Under the pieces are notes generated by a model. The model was not told the DNA's origin, did no database searches, and saw nothing but the letters and a program-made list of their open reading frames with translations. From Bidens hawaiensis (taxonomy: Eukaryota > Streptophyta > Magnoliopsida > Asterales > Asteraceae), in contig JAIQDT010000824.1 in the NCBI GenBank assembly GCA_021521415.1, forward strand, positions 62,001 through 126,000: a stretch of 64,000 bases of DNA, written 5' to 3'. Positions within the stretch are counted from its first letter, which is position 1. Each line of letters begins with the position of its first letter. Made by a program: the position numbers and the translations under genes. This document shows, piece after piece, positions 11,645 through 22,700 of the stretch.

Positions 11645-11943
11645 TGTAGGTCCTCTAGAATGGATCTCACAACTTAACTCGGATCAATCCGTGTTGTTGG
11701 TTAGCGGAAATCACCAACAACACTCGGATCTTAGTTTTGTTATTATAAAAAAGAGAAAATGGAAAGGTTGGAGAGATAATTTTATTTCCAAAAGGTTGTG
11801 TTTCTTGAGTTGTGAAAGAGTTGTATGAGTTAGAGATAAATGTACCAAGTACGTAATACATCGACTAAAAGCAAACTAGAATGACATACACAATCCTAAT
11901 AACAATATAGAATATTGGCCCTACAATTTTCCTAACCCTAACA
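11645..11943 (-). mobile_element. Copia LTR (5' LTR of minus-strand remnant)
   Basis: On the minus strand it runs from TGTTAGGGTTAGG to AGGACCTACA (TG...CA ends), about 299 bp, and abuts a primer-binding site. The partner LTR was not found in the window. Confidence 0.6.
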
Positions 11944-13035
11944 ATCCGTTCCCTTTCATATCTAGATTGGTTTTTGAAAAAGAGGTATTTACCCTATTAT
12001 TTGATCACTTCTGGTATGAATATACATCCTCCATATAACCATAGATCTCTTGAAAATACCTTATTAGAATAACATATTTTTCATCTTCTTTTTTGCTCTT
12101 ACTGTACATAGTTTTCGTAATCGTTTTAGAAGCTATTCACATGATGTAATGTTATCAAATCGGTTGATCAGATTAAGGGTTTCTGGCCTAATATTTGTAA
12201 GTTTGTGTGCATTTAAATTAATGCTAGCAGTTGATTAGATCAAGCTTATTTTGATTTGTATGTTTCTATGTTATTCTCTAATGCTAAATGTGATATTTGT
12301 ACAATTAGGGTTCATTCAAGACAAGCCATAAATTATTTCGATCATTTCACGACTTCCACATGTATCTTACTTTTTGTTTTATCTTTCTTGTTGTTGTGTT
12401 GTTTATGTTGAGTAGGTTTGAATGCATAGCATAAAAGAGATTAACCCTAAATAACTTTTGTGGACATTTTGCAGATTTTTGTAACTCATGAAATTATAGT
12501 CTAAACTAAACAAGAATGGTTTTTCTTTTTTTATTTTATTAGAAGAGAAACTTGTGTAATCGTTTAATTATGGTTCACATTTTGATTTTAATATGTAGTT
12601 ATCTTAAAGAAGAGTGGAAAGGGAGGCTACAAGAGCCATCTGAAGATATTTCTTCAAGATGTGGTAATACGCTTCATTTCACCTGAGGTGCAGTGTAATA
12701 TATGGTTTGTTTTCTACAAATTCCCAATTTTGATCAGAAAGGAAGTTGACTGCCCACTGCTTCATGTGTTGCAGTTTGCTTAATTCATGCTATTGATTCT
12801 CTGTAGGGCCCCGCTTTGTTAATTAGTCTTTTGTATTTGTCTATATGATTAATGATGTATTTTATTAGCTTGTGGTTTTGTCAATGTATGTTTGGGCCTG
12901 AGGCCATGTAATGTTTGAGCCCATTGGGCCGGTTTGAATATAATAGATGCATATGCCATGCTTTTCCTATAAATAGGGAAGCATGGGCATGCAAACACAA
13001 CCTTTTGACAACATTTACATCTTATCCTTACTACT
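11944..13035. other. Intergenic target region, left side
   Basis: A 60-codon open stretch at 12,601-12,783 (frame ending in TAA) follows an acceptor-like TGTAG and a T-rich tract. I do not recognise its product and would not call it a gene. A TATA box is at 12,968-12,976. Element A is inserted 60 bases after it. The sequence resumes at 60,653. Confidence 0.4.
12968..12976 (+). promoter_or_regulatory. TATA box
   Basis: TATAAATAG lies in a GC-flanked context 60 bases before the insertion point of element A. With A removed, the expected transcript leader would continue at 60,653 as a CT-rich sequence (CAACTCTCTCCTAACTCTCT), typical of plant leaders or an LTR R region. It could be the promoter of a lost gene or part of an unrecognised LTR. 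Confidence 0.5.
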
Positions 13036-13832
13036 TGTTGGGTTTCAGTGGTGATCAGTTAAAATTTTGTTTATTAAAACCGGTTCAATAAACGTGATAA
13101 ATAATAGTTAATCTTATTAATTAATAATTATACGCAGCGGAAAGTATACAATTAATCAGCACCAAAACTAAACCCAACAGGATCCGGTTACAGACAATAC
13201 GAGTACAAGTCAAAAAATAAATATATAATTAAAACTAACAATATATTTAAGTTTATCTCGGTTAATAAATAACCGGTTGAGACACCTCGGTTAACAATAT
13301 ATTTAAGCTAGGTGACACAACGAGATCAACGACCAACGCTGGCGGTGCACGACGGCAACCTGGCAGCGGCGGTGGTGTGCGGTTGCGGACGGCTGCGGAC
13401 AACAGCAATCGGCGGCGGACAGCGGCTGTTGGCAGAGGCAACGGGCGGCGGCAACTGGCAGTGGAGGCGATGGCGACTGGCGGTGGCGGCGACGGAGCAG
13501 CGGCGGTGGTGGTGTTGACCGGCGCTAGGGTGGAGAAGGAAAGAGATGGACTTGTTGATTGGATTAAAGTTAAGATTAAGGTTATAAAATATCCCATATT
13601 TATATAACCCCTTAACTAGGTTTAAACTAATCTAATTATTAATAAACCCAATGGGCCAATAAGTCCATGTTTTGCTCCAAAGCCCGTTCCATGTATTTTT
13701 ATCTCGTTAAAGTGTCTAACCCGGTTAACTAACTTAAGCGGGTTAATGGTTCGTTACCTCACGGTGTAACTCTCCCAGGTCATAACCTGGTTGGCCGTAT
13801 TGACTTACCTGAACCGGTCCACAATTCCAACA
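13036..13832 (-). mobile_element. Element A LTR (3' LTR)
   Basis: 797 bp, TGTTGG...CCAACA. The minus strand has a TATA box (TATATAAATA, 13,597-13,606), followed in the transcript direction by a CCG/CCT/ACC-rich segment (about 13,330-13,520). The matching LTR is 59,876-60,652. The polypurine tract expected just right of 13,832 is missing (see findings). Confidence 0.85.
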
Positions 13833-14619
13833 GCTACACATAGCTGCCCCCAATAGGTTATAACATTTTAAATTCATTAACCAAAACCATCTTGGAATAC
13901 ACTATTGCAAGATAACGAATTTATGGTAATCGTCGTCATCTATCCTTTCTGTATGAGACACCAATTGAACAACGAGACATGGATATGTTCAATCTCATAT
14001 GGCGTTCAATCATTATAGTTCTCGATCTAGAATCAAAGTGGTCCAATCAAATACACAGTAAGTTTGGGTGAGGCCTCACACTTCACCAGTTTGAATCAAC
14101 GAGGGCGCCAAGATGTCTAATTGTTACATATCATGTAAGGGTACAGAATCCCATCTAGATTACATACAACTACCCTACTGAACTTCAGATTATTCCTAAC
14201 CAATGCCTTTATAGCTGGCAGTTAGGCGACAGCGGTTGACACTGATCAAAGAATAACCTTTAGTAAACGAAAGTTCTAATATGAATCTCAGGTCTAAGGA
14301 TACTAAATGAGTATACCAGTATCAAAAACATCTTATACTAAGATCCATGAAGATGATTTGATGCGAGTTACATCCAACGTCATTCATAATGTGGTCTGTG
14401 AGTTCGGAATTCAACTCCTTGAGTCCAAAGTCAGAGTAGTCTTAATTCAGAGTCGTTCCCACGATCTGACCGACTACGGATAATTTAGAATACAATATTC
14501 AAGGATTAAACATACTAAAACCGAACATAGTTATATTATTCAACATTTTCATTTAACCATTAAATAAAAAGAGAACTTAAAAGTATAACTGTTTAATGTT
14601 CACACATCCAAATACTAAA
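13833..14619 (-). other. Element A 3' untranslated region
   Basis: Non-coding DNA lies between the RNase H end and the 3' LTR. Its first 110 bases align with the region right of the related LTR at 63,068-63,842 (shared CTTGGAATACACTATTGCAA), apart from a deletion at the LTR junction. Confidence 0.6.
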
Positions 14620-14989
14620 TCAAAACAAACTACTAGCTAATCTAAGACCGATAGCATCTCTGTGATGATCATGCTTGTCCTGAGCCATCGGTTTAGTGAA
14701 TGGATCAGCTTGGTTTCGATCTGTGTCTACTTTGCTTATTATGATGTCTACTCGTTCCATTATTTCCCGAATAAGGTGGAACTTCCTTAAAATGTGCTTG
14801 GCTCTGTGATGAGATCTGGGCTCTTTAGCCTGAGCAATAGCACCTGTGTTATCACAGAACACCTCGATTGGTTTATGAATACTCTGAACCACATCGAGAT
14901 CAGTGATAAACTTTTTCATCCAAGCAGCTTCTTTAGCAGCATCTGATGCAGCTATGCATTCTGACTCAGTGGTAGAATCTGTCACGACA
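14620..14989 (-). pseudogene. Element A RNase H C-terminal part
   Basis: The frame 14,620-14,985 carries TDSTTESECIAASDAAKEAA, EVFCDNTGAIAQAKEPRSHH and ADPFTKPMAQDKHDHH, the last third of copia RNase H with its conserved Asp and His. The upstream part lies at 27,362, on the other side of element F, which split it. A family stop follows the final SSLF. Confidence 0.85.
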
Positions 14990-14994
14990 CTCTG

Positions 14995-17900
14995 TGTAAC
15001 GATTCCGGCAAATTCAGGTATACCCTAGCCGGAATATACTATTTACGTGTTATTTAATACTGAATATATGAATTATAATGTGTTTATACGAGTATATAAG
15101 ATTCACAGTATGAATTATACTCGAATATACAGCTAGTCGTATTGAAATTACGATTAATCGATGAACGGTTATTGAAACCCGAACGAATCGGGGATTACAT
15201 TATAGACGAAATATATAATGTTTAGTGATGTGTACAAAGTATTAAAGCTTCGGGATAAGTGAATTATAGCACAGAAAAAGGATTTCGATTTATTAGTACG
15301 TCGGTACGATAAACGAAACCTTTAACATCAAACCAAGCAAGAGACGATCGATCAAGCCGAAAAAGATGCACAATTACCGACAATATGATGTGTTAAGTCA
15401 ATAAATGTCATGGTTTAAGTTTTTAAAGTTTTTAAATCGGTTTTATATAAATTTTATTTTTAAGCCGAAAAACGACCGTTTTAGCCTCGTTTTAAGCCGA
15501 ATTAAGTGTTTAACCGAAAAACGAACTGAACCAGATTATCCACAACATTATCCGGATTACACAATCCAAATGTGTGGCCAAGGTTGGAGATGTGGGCCCC
15601 ACCCCACACCATACTTGGACCGATCGGTCCATTGGTACACACACACACACTTCATTTTCTTTTTTTAACATTCCAACTCTCCAAATCCTCTCAACCCTTT
15701 ACACATTCAACCAAAACCTTTGATTTTGAAGAAGATCCACAAGGTATAAACATGTTATTATGGTTTGATCTTGCTTTTTAATTCCAAAATCATGAGAAAA
15801 TGAGGTTTCAAGTGAAAAATGGGTGAAAACCCGAGATGAAACCGATTCTTGCATGATCAAGTGATGTATACAAGTTATACAAGGGATCTTGGTCCAAGAA
15901 AGGAGTTAAAAGAGTCAAAAACGAATTTTTACGGTTAAAATCTTTGTTTTGATGTCTCAACCGAAATCATGAAATAAATGGCTTGATTGTGGGTATAACT
16001 TGCTTGGTGTGGTGTTGTTGTGCTTGTAGGTGTTGTATCTAGTTGCTAGCAAAGGCTAGAAAGCAAGATCTTTGCGATCTAAAGCTAGAAACACAAGGTA
16101 GTTCGGTTTTTCGTATGATTTGTAAGATTTGGGCAGATTGTGGTAGACTTAGAGTTGAGTCATGAAATTTCACAGAGATGATCTACACATGAAAATATGA
16201 GATATGTGAAATTTTGGATAAAGGATGAATATTTGGTGAATTTAATGCTTGTTTTGGCTAAAAATGGTGAAAAATATCTGAACATCATGAAAAATTCTGG
16301 AAAAATTTAGATAAGCTTTTTATAACATATAAAAGTAACACACAAAATTTTAGGTCCATTGGAGAAGTCTAAGTAGGCTTTTCGGTAAAACGAGTTCTAG
16401 GGTTTTCTAGCTCGGTTTTGGTGAAAATGGCATGAAAAATGAGATTTTGGTTCTGGAAAAATTACATGGGGCTAGGTGGATGGAAGGGATCATCCCAGAA
16501 AAATTTGGGATTTTTCTAAGGTCATTTGGTATTTTCGACATATTTGGTGTTTAAATGACGTTTAAAAATAGATAAATAAATGTTAAATATAGAAATTAAA
16601 TCTGGAAATATTTTATTAAATTCCTTACTGTCAAAAACTGAATTGTGCAACATTTCAAGATCCGAGACTAAACGGATATTTATTTGTGCTAAATGGAACT
16701 TAAAAACAAACTTTTAAAGCTTAAAACGTGTAAACCGGCAAAGTTCGCCTAAGCGAGCTGACTGGTGTATAAAAACCTTAAAAATGGACTATTTTCATGA
16801 AACTAAGTTAATCAAGTAAAAATAAATCATCCGAAAATAATTCGGATGATTTGGGTAATTTTACCCGATTTAGTCGTTTCCGGTATATTAAAGACGGAAA
16901 CGGGCCCCGCGGCCAAACGGGGTGTCTAAACCGAGCTCTAATTTCACCACTTTAATTAAGATATCAATAACAACTATTTTCGGGTCGTATGTGGCCAAAC
17001 TCATTTTTGAAAACATAAAGACGAATAACCGTGCTAGGCACGCAAAACGAAAAAACAAACTAATGGTAGTTTTGACTAAAGAACTCTAAGTGATATCACA
17101 ATCTAAGTCCTGAGAAGTGTATCGGGGTTAACATTGTCCCCGGATCGTGTACGGTACTGGGTTAACAGTGTCCCCAGACGTACCGGTTAACACGAATTTA
17201 AGTTATATTAATAGAAATTGCGTAGTAACGACTTAGGGATCGTATTACAGATCCGGACAGGTAGCCGTGCACAGTATTACATCTCTGCTCACCAAAAAGG
17301 TGAGTTTTCACGAGCCCCTTTTTACTGAACTGTTTTAAATATTTTCCCGGGGCGGAAAGCATGTTTATATCAAAATGTTTAAGTACATGCTGATCGCATG
17401 GAAATGAATGTATTTATATATGTTTTATTGTACGGGAATCGTACGGAAATGTACTAAGATGGTAATTGTCTGAGTTGCTAACATTGTAAGGCCCCGCAAC
17501 ACGAGTGATTAGCTAAAAGCCGGTAGAGTGTGAATAGTACTATTGGTCTGACAAACCCAACTGGTCCGGCATGGATTTGCTGATGTTTCCCAGCCAGTTG
17601 CACATGTCTATTTTGTGTGTTATATATATTTTGCTATGTAATGTTAGACATAGCGGTTTGGGGCAGTTCCGTGGACGGGGGATATGTACGGGTCCGTGGG
17701 CGGGGGATATGCCACGGGGATTGTGTGTGATAGTCAGAGGTTTCACTTGTGGGCTCAGCATAATTACATCGCTAATATATGATTTATTATAATAAATTGT
17801 CAATGTTTATTTAAATCAGTGAAACTCACCAACTATTCGTAGTTGACCCGTTTCTTTACATGCTTTCTAGGTACACCCAAATTGGAATGAGTGATACGTG

Positions 17901-18131
17901 CTTGATGATGTGTGCTATTTTGTGGAAGATTAAGGATCTATATTTTGCATTAAATATGTTAATGTACTATCGGTAAAACTTATGTGATAACACCTAGATG
18001 GTAACGAAACTCGGAACAGTGTAATTCGTTTAAACTAATGTAGTGGTGTTTTCTTTATAAGCAATGCTGTTGATATCAGATGTGTCTGTTGCATCCCGTG
18101 TACGTTTCCGCTGCGGTTACGGGGTGTTACA
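14995..18131 (+). mobile_element. Element F 5' LTR
   Basis: 3137 bp. Apart from its ends it contains a putative intron (17,300-17,870) and a block (17,525-17,720) conserved in solo LTR E. Differences from the 3' LTR include an extra TG near 15,572 and a longer CA run near 15,640. Confidence 0.95.
17300..17870 (+). other. Putative LTR-resident intron, element F 5' LTR
   Basis: The donor is AAG|GTGAGT, followed by GAGCCCCTTTTTACT. The acceptor TTTACATGCTTTCTAG| lies 261 bases before the LTR end. The same pair occurs in the 3' LTR (26,525-27,095) and in elements B, D and E. Splicing is inferred only from consensus and conservation. Confidence 0.5.
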
Positions 18132-18136
18132 GAACT

Positions 18137-18151
18137 TGGTATCAGAGCCAT
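18137..18151 (+). other. Primer-binding site of element F
   Basis: TGGTATCAGAGCCAT starts five bases after the 5' LTR and is complementary to initiator tRNA-Met. Confidence 0.95.
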
Positions 18152-18495
18152 TGGTTATAAAGAATTAGGATGTCTTTAAAAGATACCTAAAATATAACCA
18201 GTAGCTCAAGTGTTATAGGATCTGAATATCAACTAATAAATTACTGTGACGAGGTCTGGATGAACTTGGATGGACAAGTGAGTTATTATGGTCCGGAACA
18301 TAATAACAGACTTGTCCGCACGAGGGAATTCAGGGGAAGTCACGGGGGACTTTAATAGGTAAAATCGGCAACATATGTGTAAGTATATAATAATATTTTT
18401 ATGTGACAAGGTGGTATAAATGTGTGTATATTAATTTAATTAGGATTTACATTATGAAAAGGACTATATGTTTGCTAATTTGTGTACAGGTAAGC
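18152..18495 (+). other. Element F leader
   Basis: This is untranslated leader between the PBS and the extra ORF. It ends with an acceptor-like TTTGCTAATTTGTGTACAG six bases before the ATG at 18,496. Confidence 0.5.
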
Positions 18496-19110
18496 ATGTC
18501 AAGATCACGAAGTTTATCTGTAGAGGAGGACCCGGAGGAGGCCAGTTCCAGGGACTCTAGGAGTGTACGCTTAGCTTCCAGCACCGAGCCTTCTGAGACT
18601 AGCCTTAGGAGTGCTAGCTTGTCCTCCCCTGCTAGGGTTACCAGGTCTCCCACCCCACCCGCACCTCAGGTCACCCTCACCCCTCCAAGACCCGGTCCCC
18701 GCCTCACGGCGCGGATCAGTGCCCCGTATGTTCCACCTACCTTTACCCCACACAGGTCCACTTACCACAGAGGCGAGTCCTCCCGTCCCCAGTTCGGGCC
18801 TGTGCCGCCACCTGTGTGGGGTACCCCCAGGCCAGTGAGGGATGAGCGTCCCTCCACCGAGGCGGCGTGGCTCCGGGTGCTCACCGAGCGGATGAATGAG
18901 CACACCACCGCCTTGACGGTGGGTATTCAGAGGAGGAATCACTTGGTGGATTGCATACTGGACAGCCAGCATGCGATCGCGCAGCTGAGGAGGGAGGACG
19001 CCTACTCCCTGGGGTTGATTGACCGGATGGAAACACGGATCCGGGGTTTAATGGCAGTGATTGTGGGGATGGCGGCGGTGTTGGTGTGGTTGGTATACCA
19101 CCGTGATTAG
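18496..19110 (+). CDS. Extra ORF upstream of gag, membrane-anchored candidate
   Basis: 204 residues starting MSRSRS; an upstream in-frame ATG (18,403) would add 31 residues, but the acceptor-like sequence before 18,496 favours the shorter form. Residues 1-60 are Ser/Arg/Glu-rich. Residues 60-120 are Pro-rich with many PP pairs. Residues 125-180 are likely helical (LRVLTERMNEHTTAL ... LRREDAYSLGLIDRME). Residues 184-200 are a hydrophobic segment (GLMAVIVGMAAVLVWLV) ending YHRD, so a C-terminal membrane anchor is plausible. There is no match to gag, pol or any family I know. The stretch is distinctly GC-rich compared with the rest of F, which itself favours open frames: the antisense strand is open over 133 codons. 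It is unbroken while gag-pol beside it is heavily damaged. Function unknown. Confidence 0.55.
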   Translation: MSRSRSLSVEEDPEEASSRDSRSVRLASSTEPSETSLRSASLSSPARVTRSPTPPAPQVTLTPPRPGPRLTARISAPYVPPTFTPHRSTYHRGESSRPQFGPVPPPVWGTPRPVRDERPSTEAAWLRVLTERMNEHTTALTVGIQRRNHLVDCILDSQHAIAQLRREDAYSLGLIDRMETRIRGLMAVIVGMAAVLVWLVYHRD

Positions 19111-19483
19111 ATCATGTTAGGGTGGTGGTAGTCAGGGGCCGTTTTTTTGGTACTCTGTGTAAGCAGTTAGTGGTGATGCTAACATATAGTGAATCTTAGG
19201 TAGTTATAATACAACCACAGGCCTTTAGGGGGGTCTCTTTTGGGGTATATCATTATAGATACTTTTGGGTATCATTCAAGCACTGACCCATTGCGGGTTA
19301 TGTCGAGATGATGCCGACATAGGCCCTATGTAGGAAAACTTAACTTATGTAATGATGACAGGAAAAGTATGTGAAATGACATGGATGAAATATGTACTAA
19401 TGTTTGTTAATGAATGGAATGTTTGTTGTGTTTTATGATTGGAACTTGTATTAATTATATATACTTTCTTGATGTTGTGTAGA
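19111..19483 (+). other. Spacer between extra ORF and gag
   Basis: Non-coding. It ends with a pyrimidine-rich acceptor-like TTTCTTGATGTTGTGTAG one base before the gag ATG, suggesting gag may be translated from a spliced message. Confidence 0.4.
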
Positions 19484-20771
19484 ATGGCACCAAAACGTTC
19501 AGCCCAATTGTCGGAAGTGGACGTGAGTCGTTTGATTGTTCAACAGTTAGAGGCGGCGATACCGGATATAGTATCGCGCATCGCCGCCAGTATTAACAAT
19601 TCGGCCAATCCAACCCCTCCGAGCAATCAAACGACCACCAATAATGAAGGGGAACGAAATACTAATCCTCCGCAGAATGATAACACGATTCCGAGTAATG
19701 ACGCACCACCTAGGGTGGTCGTTACAGACAGTAATGGCCCTATACCTACTGTAGAGATGAACCGTACTGAACCGATTCCTGCATCCAGGGGATGTTCGAT
19801 CAAAGACTTTATGTTGTGCAAACCCTAGAATTTAGCGGATCTGAGGGACCCAATGGGTTGGTTAAGTGGATTGAGAAAATAGAGGCTGTTGTGAACATCA
19901 GCAACTGCCCTGAGGATAACGTTGTTAAGTATGCTACCTGCACTTTCACGGACCATGCCTTGACATGGTGGAACACCATAGTGCAGACTCGCGGTCAGGC
20001 GGCGACAAACCGCATGACCTGGACAGAGCTCAAGGCTCTCGTACTGGAACATTTCTGCCCGAAAAACGAACTGCAAAAGTTAGAAAACGAATTGTGGAAC
20101 CTGGAGATGCAGGGGGCGGACCACTTAGGTTATACAAACCGATTTAATGAATTGTCGCGATTAGTGCCATGGTTGGTCACCCAGAGTCAAAGAGGGTTGA
20201 GCGTTATATATGGGGACTAACTCCACTAGTAAGGAGTATAGTCAACTCTGGGGGACACCAGACGTTTGAGAGTGTGGTGACGCAAGCTGGTATCGTCACA
20301 TACGATTTCGTGAGGAGTGGGTCACTGAAGGTGGCAGGAGAGTCTGCTGGGGGAAAGCGAGGTACGTATGACAATAGGATCCGGGAGAAGCAGCAAAGTA
20401 AACGTGCTAGGCCCGCTGCCCAGAACTACACCATGACTAGTTCAGGCGGAAGGCAGGAATCGTAGAAAGGGACGTTCCCTAAATGTGGGAAATGCGGTTG
20501 CCAGCATGGTGGCGTGTGCAAGGAGGTAGTGTGCCACCGGTGTGGCAGGAATGGGCACTACGCACCGAGTTGTAGGACAACCCTGAACAATCTGAACCGA
20601 CAACCGCAACCTATCCGTGCGCAGCCATTTAGGACCCAACCAACCCGACAACAAAACCCACAAGGAAACCAAATGATGACCACTAGCCGTGCTTGATTTG
20701 AATGTGGCAGCACAGATTACTTCAAGAGAAACTGTCCGAGGCTGAACCAGGGAGGAAATGGGAGACAAGCA
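19484..20771 (+). pseudogene. Element F gag
   Basis: Starts MAPKRSAQLSEVD. The capsid core has GLVKWIEKIEAVV, CTFTDHALTWW and FNELSRLV, then two zinc knuckles: a complete CX2CX4HX4C (CHRCGRNGHYAPSC, about 20,530) and a second, altered one whose His is Tyr (ECGSTDYFKRNC, about 20,700). Breaks: frameshift near 19,820, frameshift near 20,165-20,200, stop TAG at 20,463, stop TGA at 20,694 in place of the first Cys of the second knuckle. Normal Tekay gag packages the RNA; this copy cannot make a full protein. Confidence 0.9.
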
Positions 20772-21410
20772 GTGGGTCAGGCATCGTCGTCCAATCCGGC
20801 GAGAGGCCGAGCTTTTGTGTTGGGGGCGAACGAAGCACGCCAGGACCCCAGCGTAGTGACAGGTACGTTCCTCGTCTCTGATCATTACGCTTCTGTATTA
20901 TTTGATACAGGCGCCGATAGAAGTTTTGTCTCTGTCAAGTTTCTATCAATAGCAAACCTTCCGATTAGTGAAACCATAGAACCTTATACTGTAGAAGTAG
21001 CTAACGGTAAAACCATGATAGTTAATCAGATATTTCGGAATTGCCCTTTTATTCTGAACGATCAATCCCTTCCGATTGACTTGTTACCGGTAGAATTGGG
21101 TAGTTTTGACGTGATAGTGGGAATGGATTGGTTAGCACGTAACAAGGTAGAAATAAACTGTGGGACGAAAATCTTCAAGATCCGGGTGTCGGATGGCGAA
21201 GAGGTGTTAGTGCAAGGAGAGAAGTCGGGCACAATGATACCATTTATATCCCACCTCAAGGCGTTAAAATATATACGCCAGGGATGCGTGGCGTATCTAG
21301 CAAGCTTGACGGCCACCGATTCTGATGAGAAACGGGTGGATGATATCCCGGTGGTACGCGAGTTTCCACAAGTTTTTCCAGAAGAACTTCCTGGATTACC
21401 GCCAACCTGA
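20772..21410 (+). pseudogene. Element F protease
   Basis: The aspartic protease active-site motif LFDTGADRSFVS lies near 20,900 and the second conserved block DVIVGMDWLARNKVEINC near 21,110. The frame continues towards RT with VVREFPQVFPEELPGLPP and stops at TGA 21,408, where related elements have CGA. The domain itself is intact. Confidence 0.9.
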
Positions 21411-22700
21411 CAGGTCGAATTCAGAATCGATTTATTACCTCAAGCTGGCCCTGTTAATAACGCACCCTACCGACTTGCACCATCCGAGATGCAAGAATTA
21501 TCCAATCAGTTGCAAGAATTGTTGGATAAAGGATTTATACGTCCTAGTTATTCCCCGTGGGGTGCACCTGTACTATTCGTGAAAAAGAATGACGGGAGCC
21601 TTAGAATGTGCATTGATTACGGGGAATTGAACAAGTTGACAATCAAAAATAGGTATCCTCTCCCCCGAATCGATGATCTGTTCGACCAACTACAAGGTGC
21701 GAGCTACTTCTCAAAAATAGATCTTAGATCGGGATACCATCAGGTTAGAATTCAGGAGGAGGATATCCCAAAAACCGCATTCCGGACTCGCTACGGCCAT
21801 TACGAATTCTTAGTTATGCCTTTCGGGCTAACAAATGCGCCAGCAGTGTTCATGGATCTCATGAATTGAGTCTGTAAACCCTATCTCGACAAATTCGTCA
21901 TCGTGTTTATTGACGATATTTTGATATACTCGAAGAGTAAAGAAGAGCACGAGCAACACTTAAGATTAATTTTAGAGCTTCTTAATCAGGAGAAGTTGTA
22001 TGCAAAATTCTCCAAGTGTAACTTCTGGTTACAAGAAGTGCAATTCCTTGGTCACGTTATAAACCATCAAGGAATACACGTTGATCCAAGTAAGGTTGAA
22101 GCAGTTAAGAATTGGCAAGCGCCTAAATCGCCAAAGGAAATCCGCCAATTTTTAGGCTTAGCGGGATACTATCGTCGATTTATAGAGAACTTTTCCAGCA
22201 TCGCCCAACCTTTAACCCTTCTGACTCAAAAGGATCGAAAGTATGAATGGGGTGAAGAGCTGGAAACGGCGTTTCAAACGCTAAAACAAAGATTGTGCCA
22301 AGCGCTGATCTTAAGTCTCCCCGACGGAGACGATGGTTTTGTCGTGTATTGTGACGCATCCCGGAGAGGGTTAGGATGCGTGTTGATGCAAAATAATAAG
22401 GTTATAGCCTATGCTTCTCGACAGTTAAAAATACACGAGAAAAATTACACTACTCATGACTTAGAACTGGGAGCAGTTATCTTCGCACTTAAAATCTGGA
22501 GACATTATCTCTACGGTACAAAGTGCACCATCTTCACCGATCATAAAAATTTGCAACACATATTCGATCAGAAAGAACTGAATATGAGGCAACGAAGATG
22601 GGTCGAGTTATTAAGCGACTATGACTGTGACATCCGTTATCACCCCGGCAAAGCTAACGTCGTAGCCGATGCCTTGAGTAGGAAGGATCGGGTTAAGCCA
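21411..22700 (+). pseudogene. Element F reverse transcriptase and RNase H
   Basis: RT blocks: [70 protein letters not shown], and the catalytic FIDDILIYS near 21,907. RNase H follows with [15 protein letters not shown] (about 22,345), [19 protein letters not shown] and [10 protein letters not shown]. The region ends [18 protein letters not shown]. One stop (TGA 21,867, expected CGA) breaks RT between the palm motif and FIDD. Confidence 0.92.

Noticed and set aside
12601..12783. A host exon
   Set aside because: Open for 60 codons after an acceptor-like site, but the product is not recognised and no partner exon is found. Kept only as a note.
13262..13607. Open frames on both strands in the GC-rich part of the A LTR
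   Set aside because: They come from CCG/CGG-type low complexity. The frame is not kept in the partner LTR at 60,247-60,471, so they are not coding.
18571..18972. 133-codon antisense frame opposite the extra ORF of F
   Set aside because: A GC-rich stretch with few chance stops. No start context or motif, and it shadows the sense frame.
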